Assembly: GCA_029248825.1 (NCBI GenBank)
Contig: JAQWIP010000014.1
Span: 1 to 9,582 of the forward strand
Origin: Alphaproteobacteria bacterium
Lineage (GTDB): Bacteria; Pseudomonadota; Alphaproteobacteria; RS24
Direction: 5' to 3'
DNA length: 9,582 nucleotides
The notes beneath the pieces were generated by a model. It was given only the letters and a program-made list of their open reading frames with translations. It was not told the origin of the DNA and searched no databases. Below, one piece after another: positions 1 to 6,223 of this stretch. A program made the translations under genes and the position numbers. Position 1 is the stretch's first letter. The number at the start of each line of letters is the position of its first letter.

Positions 1-695
1 TGGAAACCCATTTGGGCTGGGCTTGTGCCGGTCTGGGTCGCCAGATTAACGAAGCTCTGACGGTTTATGAACGCGAAGGCAATGTCGATATTGTGAAAGA
101 CACGCTGAAAAGTGTCTATTCCAATGACCCAGCGGTGTCGAAACTATCCGATGGCGAAGTCATTGAGATGAGCCAGACTTTGCGTCGCGGTGTGCCAATG
201 GCAACGCCGGTATTTGATGGCGCGGTCGATGCGGATATTGTCGAAATGCTCGGCAAGGCAGGCATTGAAAGCTCGGGTCAGTCGCAGCTCTATGACGGAC
301 GCACAGGCGAGCCTTTCGATCGTAAAGTGACCGTCGGTTACATTTACATGCTGAAATTGCATCACTTGGTAGACGATAAAATCCATGCGCGCTCTATCGG
401 CCCGTATAGTCTGGTTACGCAACAGCCATTGGGTGGTAAAGCCCAATTTGGTGGCCAGCGCTTCGGCGAGATGGAAGTCTGGGCTTTGGAAGCTTACGGC
501 GCGGCCTATACGCTACAAGAAATGCTGACAGTGAAGTCAGATGATGTGGCGGGTCGGACGAAAGTCTACGAAGCGATTGTTAAGGGTGATGATACATTTG
601 AAGCGGGTATTCCCGAAAGCTTCAATGTATTGGTGAAAGAAATCCGTTCTTTGGGTCTCAATGTCGAATTGACTGAGAGCAATAAAGATAACTAG
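1..695 (+). CDS. rpoB: RNA polymerase subunit beta, 3' end (partial)
   Basis: Only the last 230 codons are present; the reading frame enters the window at base 3 (E-T-H-L-G-W) and ends at TAG 693-695. The product is the C-terminal part of the beta subunit, which with beta-prime forms the catalytic cleft of RNA polymerase. The fragment contains the highly conserved stretch KLHHLVDDKIHARS, followed by SLVTQQPLGGKAQFGGQRFG and EMEVWALEAYGAAYTLQEML, and near the end PESFNVLVKEIRSLGLNVEL. These are hallmark motifs of the beta C-terminal region, the part that clamps onto beta-prime. The tail after the conserved LNVEL is short and polar, as in other proteobacteria. rpoC follows after 36 nt with no terminator between, so the two are co-transcribed. 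The first in-frame ATG (base 12) is internal, not a start. Identification is certain; the true start lies outside the window. Confidence 0.98.
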   Translation, partial: ETHLGWACAGLGRQINEALTVYEREGNVDIVKDTLKSVYSNDPAVSKLSDGEVIEMSQTLRRGVPMATPVFDGAVDADIVEMLGKAGIESSGQSQLYDGRTGEPFDRKVTVGYIYMLKLHHLVDDKIHARSIGPYSLVTQQPLGGKAQFGGQRFGEMEVWALEAYGAAYTLQEMLTVKSDDVAGRTKVYEAIVKGDDTFEAGIPESFNVLVKEIRSLGLNVELTESNKDN

Positions 696-731
696 GGTTA
701 ACGGGCTAACTGCCTATTCAGGAGACGACCG

Positions 732-3700
732 ATGAACCATGAGGTCATGAATATTTTCAATCCGCAGGCCAATCAACAGGCCTTCGATCAAATTCGCATC
801 TCGATTGCCAGTCCGGAGAAAATCCTGTCTTGGTCTTTCGGGGAGATTAAAAAGCCGGAGACGATTAACTACCGGACTTTTAAGCCAGAACGCGATGGTC
901 TTTTCTGCGCTCGTATTTTTGGTCCGATTAAGGATTACGAATGCCTGTGCGGCAAATATAAGCGGATGAAGTTTAAAGGCGTTATCTGCGAAAAATGCGG
1001 TGTGGAAGTCACGCTCACCAAAGTGCGTCGCGAACGTATGGGCCACATTGAGCTTGCTGCACCGGTTGCGCATATTTGGTTCTTGAAGTCGCTGCCAAGC
1101 CGCATTGGTCTGTTGCTGGACATGACGTTGAAAGATTTGGAGCGCGTGCTTTATTTCGAAAACTTCATCGTTCTCGACCCCATGCTATCGGCTCTTGAGC
1201 GCGGTCAGCTTTTGACCGAAGAAGAATATTTCGACGCCCAAGACGAATATGGCGAAGACACATTCGTAGCCGGTATCGGCGCCGAAGGGGTTCGCGCCAT
1301 GCTGGAAGACTTGGACTTGGAAGAGCTGCGCGATGAATTGCGCGTCGGCATTGCCGAAGCCACCACCGAGCTGAAGCCGAAGAAATTGGCCAAACGCTTG
1401 AAAGTGGTTGAAGCGTTTTTGCGTTCGGGCAGCCGTCCAGAGTGGATGATTTTAAACGTGGTGCCGGTTATTCCGCCAGAGTTGCGCCCCTTGGTGCCTT
1501 TGGATGGTGGACGCTTTGCGACGTCGGATTTGAACGACTTGTATCGCCGCGTTATCAACCGTAACAATCGCTTGAAGCGTCTCATTGAATTGCGCGCGCC
1601 AGATATCATCGTGCGCAATGAAAAGCGTATGCTGCAAGAATCTGTCGATGCTTTGTTTGACAATGGCCGTCGCGGTCGGGTGATTACGGGCGGCAATAAG
1701 CGTCCGTTGAAATCTTTGTCGGATATGCTGAAAGGCAAGCAAGGTCGCTTCCGTCAGAACTTGCTCGGCAAGCGTGTCGATTATTCGGGTCGTTCGGTTA
1801 TCGTTGTGGGGCCAGAGCTGAAATTGCATCAGTGTGGCCTGCCGAAGAAAATGGCTTTGGAATTGTTCAAACCGTTCATCTATTCGCGCCTCGAAGCCAA
1901 AGGTCTGTCTTCGACGGTGAAACAATCCAAGAAGATGGTGGAAAAAGAGCGTCCCGAAGTTTGGGATATTCTCGATGAGGTTATCCGCGAGCATCCGGTA
2001 ATGCTGAACCGCGCGCCAACGCTTCACCGTTTGGGCGTGCAGGCTTTCGAACCAACGCTGATTGAAGGCAAAGCCATTCAATTGCACCCATTGGTTTGTG
2101 CCGCCTTTAACGCCGACTTTGATGGCGACCAAATGGCCGTTCACGTGCCGCTTTCGCTGGAAGCCCAATTGGAAGCGCGCGTCTTGATGATGTCGACCAA
2201 TAATATTTTGCACCCAGCCAGTGGTCAGCCGATTATTGTGCCGTCGCAGGATATTGTTTTGGGTCTGTATTACATGACCCTGCAACGCGATAATCTGCCA
2301 GGCGAGGGTATGCTAATTGGCGATATGGCGGAACTGGAGCAAGCGCTCGACGCGCGGGCGATTTCCATCCATACGAAAATCAAAGCCCGTATTTCGGAAA
2401 TGAACGAAGCCGGTGAGCTGGTTGAGCGCGTGGTCGATACCACGGCGGGTCGTTATATGCTGGGTCAAGAATTGCCGAAGAACTCGAAACTAACTTTCGA
2501 AACCATCAATAAATTGATGACCAAGAAAGAGATCAGTCGGGTGATTGATGTCGTCTACCGCCATTGCGGTCAGAAGGACACGGTTATCTTCTGTGACCAC
2601 ATTATGAAAGTGGGCTTCCGTCAGGCGTGTAAGGCTGGCATTTCGTTTGGTAAAGACGACATGGTTATTCCGGAAGACAAGATTGCCCTTATCGAAGAAA
2701 CCACAACGCTGGCGAAAGAATACGAGCAGCAATATATCGATGGCCTGATTACGCAAGGCGAGAAATATAACAAAGTGGTGGATGCTTGGGCGCGTTGCAC
2801 GGAAAAAGTTGCCGATGCGATGATGGGTAAAATTTCCACCGTCGATCCAGAAGATTCCGATGATGACACGTTCATTAACTCTATTTACATGATGTCGCAT
2901 TCGGGCGCGCGTGGCTCTCCGGCTCAAATGAAGCAGCTGGCGGGTATGCGCGGTCTGATGGCGAAACCTTCGGGCGAGATTATCGAAACACCGATTATCT
3001 CGAACTTTAAAGAAGGCCTGTCGGTTCTCGAATACTTTAACTCCACGCACGGGGCCCGCAAAGGCCTTGCCGATACGGCTTTGAAAACAGCCAACTCGGG
3101 CTATCTGACACGTCGTCTGGTAGATGTGGCACAAGATTGCATCATCAATGAAGTGGATTGCGGCACGAGTGACGGCATTACCGTTGCGGCTGTGGTCGAT
3201 GCGGGCGAAGTGATTACCTCGCTCTCCGAGCGTGTGCTAGGTCGCACACCGGTGGAAGATGTGGTCAATCCTGCCACCGATACGCTCATCGTGAAAGCGG
3301 GCGAGCTCATCTCGGAAGAGCATATGGAGCCGATTGAAGAAGCCAATCTGGTAAACATCAAAGTGCGTTCGGTGCTGACGTGTGAAACCAAAACTGGCGT
3401 TTGTGCCAAGTGCTATGGTCGTGACCTTGCGCGCGGCACGCCGGTTAACATTGGCGAAGCGGTTGGCGTTATCGCGGCTCAGTCGATTGGCGAGCCAGGC
3501 ACGCAGCTGACCATGCGCACGTTCCACATTGGCGGCACCGCGCAAGTGGTTGACCAATCGTTCATTGAGGCCAATGCCGACGGTAAAGTTGCCTTGGAAA
3601 ACGCCAATATCGTGAAAGACAGCAGCGGTCGTCCAGTTGTGATGAGCCGTAACGTGGTGGTGAAAATCGTCGACGGCAATGGCCTCGAACGCGCCGCTCA

Positions 3701-4922
3701 CAAATTGGCCTATGGCTCGCGTCTGCGCGTTGAAGAGGGTCAAGAGGTAAGCCGTGGCGATCGTCTGGCCGAATGGGAGCCTTATGCCATTCCAATTCTC
3801 ACCGAATTGGACGGTATCGTGAGCTTTGAAGATTTGGTGGAAGGGGTTTCGGTCACCGAAACCACGGATGAAGCGACCGGCATTAGCCAGCGCGTCATCA
3901 CCGACAGCTCGATTGGCACACGCGGTTCTGATTTGAAACCAGCGATGGTTGTGAAAGATGAGAAGGGCGTTATCAAAACCTTGTCGAACGGCAATGAAGC
4001 GCGCTTCATTCTGGCGGCAGGCGCGATTTTGTCGGTCGAATCGGGTGCCAGCGTGCATGCGGGCGATATTTTGGCTCGTATTCCAACCGAAGGCGCCTCG
4101 ACCAGTGATATCACTGGGGGTCTGCCACGGGTTGCCGAGCTTTTCGAAGCGCGTCGTCCCAAAGACCATGCGATTATTGCCGAGATTACGGGTAAAGTTG
4201 AATTTGGCCGTGACTTCAAAAATAAGCGTCGCATCATCATCCGTTCGGAAGAAGCGGATATGGAGCCAGTTGAATATCTCGTTCCCAAAGCCAAGCACTT
4301 GTCGGTTCAAGAAGGCGATGTCATCGAGAAGGGCGAATATCTCATCGATGGTCACCCAGCTCCGCATGATATTTTGGCCATTTCGGGCGTCGAAGAGCTG
4401 GCCAATTACTTGATTAACGAAATTCAAGATGTTTATCGTCTGCAAGGCGTGACCATCAATGATAAGCACATTGAGGTGATTGTTCGCCAGATGCTGCAAA
4501 AAATCGAAGTTCAAGTAACCGGCGACAGTGCTTTCTTGAAAGAAGAGCATATCGACCGCCTCGAGTTTGAAGCGGAAGTCGAGCGGGTTCTGGCCGAAGG
4601 CAAAACACCGCCAACGGGCGTGCCAATTCTGCTGGGTATCACCAAAGCGTCGCTGCAAACGCGTTCGTTCATCTCGGCCGCCTCGTTCCAAGAAACCACA
4701 CGAGTTCTCACCGAAGCTGCCATCAACGGCAAATACGATGAGCTGGTTGGTTTGAAAGAGAACGTGATTGTGGGTCGCCTCATTCCTGCCGGTACGGGCG
4801 GTCTAATGCAACGCTTGAAAGGCGAAGCGGCGGCTCGCGATGCGGAGCTAGAAGCCTCGCGTCCGGCGCCAGAATTGCCGGATGAGCCGATGGCGGAAAC
4901 GGCTGGCGAAACAGGCCTGTAA
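732..4922 (+). CDS. rpoC: RNA polymerase subunit beta-prime
   Basis: This gene encodes the largest RNA polymerase subunit (1396 aa; E. coli has 1407), which carries the active-site magnesium ligands. In order: an N-terminal zinc site with C71, C73, C86 and C89; the catalytic motif NADFDGDQM with D462, D464 and D466; a second zinc site with C810, C884, C891 and C894; and the trigger loop TQLTMRTFHIGG with M928, R929 and H932. The length fits a protein carrying the insertion in the trigger loop found in proteobacterial homologues. The C-terminus ends in a short acidic, Pro/Glu-rich tail. The start at 732 is preceded by AGGAGA (720-725) at 6 nt spacing and gives the family N-terminus MNHEVMNIFNPQ; an in-frame ATG at 747 is a less likely alternative. 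It is the last gene of the rpoBC transcript, followed by a strong terminator. No truncation or missing key residue was seen. Confidence 0.99.
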   Translation: MNHEVMNIFNPQANQQAFDQIRISIASPEKILSWSFGEIKKPETINYRTFKPERDGLFCARIFGPIKDYECLCGKYKRMKFKGVICEKCGVEVTLTKVRRERMGHIELAAPVAHIWFLKSLPSRIGLLLDMTLKDLERVLYFENFIVLDPMLSALERGQLLTEEEYFDAQDEYGEDTFVAGIGAEGVRAMLEDLDLEELRDELRVGIAEATTELKPKKLAKRLKVVEAFLRSGSRPEWMILNVVPVIPPELRPLVPLDGGRFATSDLNDLYRRVINRNNRLKRLIELRAPDIIVRNEKRMLQESVDALFDNGRRGRVITGGNKRPLKSLSDMLKGKQGRFRQNLLGKRVDYSGRSVIVVGPELKLHQCGLPKKMALELFKPFIYSRLEAKGLSSTVKQSKKMVEKERPEVWDILDEVIREHPVMLNRAPTLHRLGVQAFEPTLIEGKAIQLHPLVCAAFNADFDGDQMAVHVPLSLEAQLEARVLMMSTNNILHPASGQPIIVPSQDIVLGLYYMTLQRDNLPGEGMLIGDMAELEQALDARAISIHTKIKARISEMNEAGELVERVVDTTAGRYMLGQELPKNSKLTFETINKLMTKKEISRVIDVVYRHCGQKDTVIFCDHIMKVGFRQACKAGISFGKDDMVIPEDKIALIEETTTLAKEYEQQYIDGLITQGEKYNKVVDAWARCTEKVADAMMGKISTVDPEDSDDDTFINSIYMMSHSGARGSPAQMKQLAGMRGLMAKPSGEIIETPIISNFKEGLSVLEYFNSTHGARKGLADTALKTANSGYLTRRLVDVAQDCIINEVDCGTSDGITVAAVVDAGEVITSLSERVLGRTPVEDVVNPATDTLIVKAGELISEEHMEPIEEANLVNIKVRSVLTCETKTGVCAKCYGRDLARGTPVNIGEAVGVIAAQSIGEPGTQLTMRTFHIGGTAQVVDQSFIEANADGKVALENANIVKDSSGRPVVMSRNVVVKIVDGNGLERAAHKLAYGSRLRVEEGQEVSRGDRLAEWEPYAIPILTELDGIVSFEDLVEGVSVTETTDEATGISQRVITDSSIGTRGSDLKPAMVVKDEKGVIKTLSNGNEARFILAAGAILSVESGASVHAGDILARIPTEGASTSDITGGLPRVAELFEARRPKDHAIIAEITGKVEFGRDFKNKRRIIIRSEEADMEPVEYLVPKAKHLSVQEGDVIEKGEYLIDGHPAPHDILAISGVEELANYLINEIQDVYRLQGVTINDKHIEVIVRQMLQKIEVQVTGDSAFLKEEHIDRLEFEAEVERVLAEGKTPPTGVPILLGITKASLQTRSFISAASFQETTRVLTEAAINGKYDELVGLKENVIVGRLIPAGTGGLMQRLKGEAAARDAELEASRPAPELPDEPMAETAGETGL

Positions 4923-4958
4923 AAAAGCTTACTTAGCTGATTTATTTGAATAAATTAT

Positions 4959-4996
4959 AAAAATGCCGGCTTCCTTTTGGGGGGGTCGGCATTTTT
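4959..4996 (+). terminator. Rho-independent terminator after rpoC
   Basis: AAAAATGCCGGC (4959-4970) pairs with GTCGGCATTTTT (4985-4996): 12 pairs including one G-U, with the 3' arm ending in a T tract (4992-4996). Inside the loop, CC (4973-4974) can pair with GG (4979-4980) around TTTT. It begins 37 nt after the rpoC stop and should end the rpoBC transcript, separating it from the str operon. The A run on the 5' side might also give some termination on the opposite strand, but no gene is seen there. Confidence 0.9.
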
Positions 4997-5053
4997 CTTT
5001 GGCGCTTTTTTGCGGTTTTTTACGCGATCGGGCGAAAACCCGCGATTCAGGGC

Positions 5054-5082
5054 TTGACCCTAGGCTCTGATTCCCGTATCAA
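5054..5082 (+). promoter_or_regulatory. Sigma70-type promoter candidate for the str operon
   Basis: A -35 box TTGACC (5054-5059, in the context GGCTTGACC typical of strong alphaproteobacterial promoters) is followed by a 17-nt spacer and a -10 box TATCAA (5077-5082, 4 of 6 matches). Transcription would start near 5089, giving a leader of roughly 255-260 nt before the rpsL start. It sits downstream of the rpoBC terminator, exactly where a separate promoter is needed. The stretch 4997-5053 between terminator and promoter holds two T runs (5006-5011, 5016-5021) and a weak CGGG/CCCG inverted repeat (5029-5042), but no gene. The start site is inferred, not measured. Confidence 0.65.
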
Positions 5083-5117
5083 GACCTCACTTTGGTAACA
5101 GGTCTGTAGGTTTACAG

Positions 5118-5264
5118 CTGTTTCGGGGCTCACCCCGTCACTTTTAAAACCTAAACGCTGTTGAGTATCTGAAGTGAAAAATTTGGACGCATGATCCTGC
5201 TCAAAAGGCCGGATCCTCTGCTTAACTCGCTGAAGGCCCCGAAATGGGTTAACAGCGGATAGGT
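5118..5264 (+). promoter_or_regulatory. Structured 5' leader, long-range helices A and B
   Basis: This is the upstream part of the untranslated leader of the rpsL operon. Helix A: 5118-5130 pairs with 5235-5247 (13 pairs, three of them G-U, with an uninterrupted core TTTCGGGGC/GCCCCGAAA). Helix B: 5149-5164 pairs with 5249-5264 (5 pairs, a 2x2 A/G-rich internal loop, then 9 pairs with one G-U). The arms cross (A-left, B-left, A-right, B-right), so A and B form either a pseudoknot or two alternative folds. A local hairpin CGGGG-CTCA-CCCCG (5124-5137) competes with helix A. A further small stem GATCC/GGATC (5193-5197, 5211-5215) lies inside. Before this region, CTGTA/TACAG (5104-5117) makes another small hairpin. 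No credible reading frame lies here. Pairing was found by eye; function is inferred. Confidence 0.5.
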
Positions 5265-5327
5265 CTTGAGAGCTTACGCTTTGTCAATTGGCAAAGGATA
5301 TGTGGGCTCTCGTTTTGACCTATTTGT
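5255..5327 (+). promoter_or_regulatory. Long imperfect hairpin just upstream of the rpsL ribosome binding site
   Basis: The arms are nested and long. ATAGGTC (5259-5265) pairs with GACCTAT (5317-5323), extendable with G-U pairs to 5255/5327. After an asymmetric internal loop (2 by 5 nt), GAGAGCTTACG (5268-5278) pairs with TGTGGGCTCTC (5301-5311), 11 pairs including three G-U. After a 4-nt bulge (GATA, 5297-5300), CTTTGTC (5279-5285) pairs with GGCAAAG (5290-5296) around an AATT tetraloop. There is no T run after it, so it is not a terminator. It ends about 12-15 nt before the rpsL Shine-Dalgarno at 5339. Its outer 5' arm overlaps the outer part of helix B in the same leader. This is a plausible regulatory RNA element, perhaps for a ribosomal protein, but no ligand can be read from the sequence. 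Confidence 0.55.
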
Positions 5328-5338
5328 GTTTGAAGATT

Positions 5339-5343
5339 GGGAG
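5339..5343 (+). promoter_or_regulatory. rpsL ribosome binding site
   Basis: GGGAG lies 4 nt before the ATG at 5348. It decides the start: the frame is open back to a TTG at 5288 and an ATG at 5300, but these lie within the leader hairpin and would add residues (MWALVLTYLCLKIGSN from 5300) that S12 proteins lack. Confidence 0.8.
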
Positions 5344-5347
5344 CAAT

Positions 5348-5719
5348 ATGCCCACGATTAACCAGCTTATCCGCAAGCCGCGGAAAAAAGTAGAGAACCG
5401 CAACAAGGTGCCGGCCATGGAGCAATGCCCGCAGCGCCGTGGTGTTTGTACTCGCGTTTACACAACCACACCGAAGAAGCCGAACTCGGCGCTTCGTAAA
5501 GTGGCACGTGTGCGTTTGACCAGCGGCTACGAAGTTACCAGTTACATTCCGGGTGAGGGTCACAACCTTCAAGAACACTCGGTTGTGATGATCCGCGGCG
5601 GTCGCGTAAAAGACTTGCCGGGGGTTCGTTACCACATTATTCGCGGCGTTCTGGATACCCAGGGCGTTAAAGATCGTAAGCAGCGTCGTTCGAAATACGG
5701 CGCTAAGCGTCCGAAGTAG
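5348..5719 (+). CDS. rpsL: Ribosomal protein uS12
   Basis: The product is S12 (123 aa, usual family length 123-124), a 30S protein at the decoding centre that helps monitor codon-anticodon pairing and is the classical streptomycin-resistance locus. The sequence runs from MPTINQLIRKPR through the conserved loop TTPKKPNSALRKVARVRL to GGRVKDLPGVRYH and the C-terminal KDRKQRRSKYGAKRPK. K43 and K88 are present, so the streptomycin-sensitive residues are those of the wild type. D89, the aspartate that is methylthiolated in many bacteria, is also present. The start at 5348 is chosen from GGGAG at 5339-5343 and from the family N-terminus; a longer in-frame reading from 5288 or 5300 was rejected. It is the first gene of the str operon, and the rpsG start is only 11 nt after its stop. 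Confidence 0.99.
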   Translation: MPTINQLIRKPRKKVENRNKVPAMEQCPQRRGVCTRVYTTTPKKPNSALRKVARVRLTSGYEVTSYIPGEGHNLQEHSVVMIRGGRVKDLPGVRYHIIRGVLDTQGVKDRKQRRSKYGAKRPK

Positions 5720-5730
5720 GGAGCTGTTTC

Positions 5731-6201
5731 ATGTCACGTCGTCACCGCGCAGAAAAACGCCAGGTCATTCCCGACGCCAAATTTGGCGACGAGGTTCTGT
5801 CGAAATTTATGAATTCCCTGATGCAGCATGGTAAGAAATCCACTGCGGAGACCATTCTTTATGGTGCTCTGGATGCGATTGAAACCAAACTGAGCCGTGA
5901 GCCAGTTGCTGTTTTTCATGAGGCTCTTGAAAACATTATGCCAGCCGTCGAAGTGCGTTCGCGCCGCGTCGGTGGGGCTACCTATCAGGTTCCCGTGGAA
6001 GTTCGCCCCGAACGCAAGCAAGCCTTGGCCATTCGTTGGCTCATTTCGGCTGCGCGTAGCCGTGGCGAAAACACCATGGTCGATCGTCTTTCTGGCGAGC
6101 TGATGGATGCCGTTAATTCACGCGGTTCCGCAGTTAAAAAACGCGAAGACACGCACCGGATGGCAGAAGCCAACCGTGCCTTCTCGCATTATCGCTGGTA
6201 G
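5731..6201 (+). CDS. rpsG: Ribosomal protein uS7
   Basis: The product is S7 (156 aa, the usual bacterial length), a primary binding protein that nucleates assembly of the 30S head by contacting the 3' major domain of 16S rRNA; it lies near the E site. Visible family features are the basic N-terminus MSRRHRAEKRQV, the segment KFMNSLMQHGKKSTAETILYGA, the central VEVRSRRVGGATYQVPVEVR, and the C-terminal KKREDTHRMAEANRAFSHYRW. The start has GGGAG (5719-5723) overlapping the rpsL stop, so translation of the two is likely coupled. In E. coli S7 represses the operon by binding the roughly 100-nt rpsL-rpsG gap; here the gap is 11 nt, so that site cannot exist in the same form. fusA begins 22 nt after the stop. 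Confidence 0.99.
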   Translation: MSRRHRAEKRQVIPDAKFGDEVLSKFMNSLMQHGKKSTAETILYGALDAIETKLSREPVAVFHEALENIMPAVEVRSRRVGGATYQVPVEVRPERKQALAIRWLISAARSRGENTMVDRLSGELMDAVNSRGSAVKKREDTHRMAEANRAFSHYRW

Positions 6202-6223
6202 TAGGACTTAGAGGGTTTTTCCA

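Noticed and set aside
3237..4691. A 484-codon open frame on the - strand opposite rpoC, and another of 277 codons at 1452-2285
   Set aside because: Both lie entirely inside rpoC. Long antisense frames arise as a by-product of codon bias in highly expressed genes. Their translations resemble no family I know and look compositionally odd (rich in His, Arg, Asn, Phe).
5001..5021. A possible second terminator (CGC-T6-GCG followed by a T run)
   Set aside because: The stem is only 3 bp. The T runs alone do not make a terminator, and the stronger one at 4959-4996 already accounts for the end of rpoBC.
5288..5347. An N-terminally extended rpsL starting at TTG 5288 or ATG 5300
   Set aside because: The extra residues are not part of the S12 family, AAAGG (5293-5297) is too close to the ATG at 5300 to work well, and ATG 5348 has a good ribosome binding site and gives the conserved N-terminus.
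4997..5347. A tRNA, tmRNA or other known stable RNA in the rpoC-rpsL gap
   Set aside because: No cloverleaf, no T-arm motif (GGTTCRANYCC) and no CCA end were found. The structured parts lie directly upstream of rpsL and are better explained as an mRNA leader.
5249..5635. A 128-codon - strand frame across the leader and rpsL
   Set aside because: It overlaps a conserved gene in antisense, has no recognisable domain, and its end in the leader coincides with the RNA hairpin rather than with a promoter or ribosome binding site.
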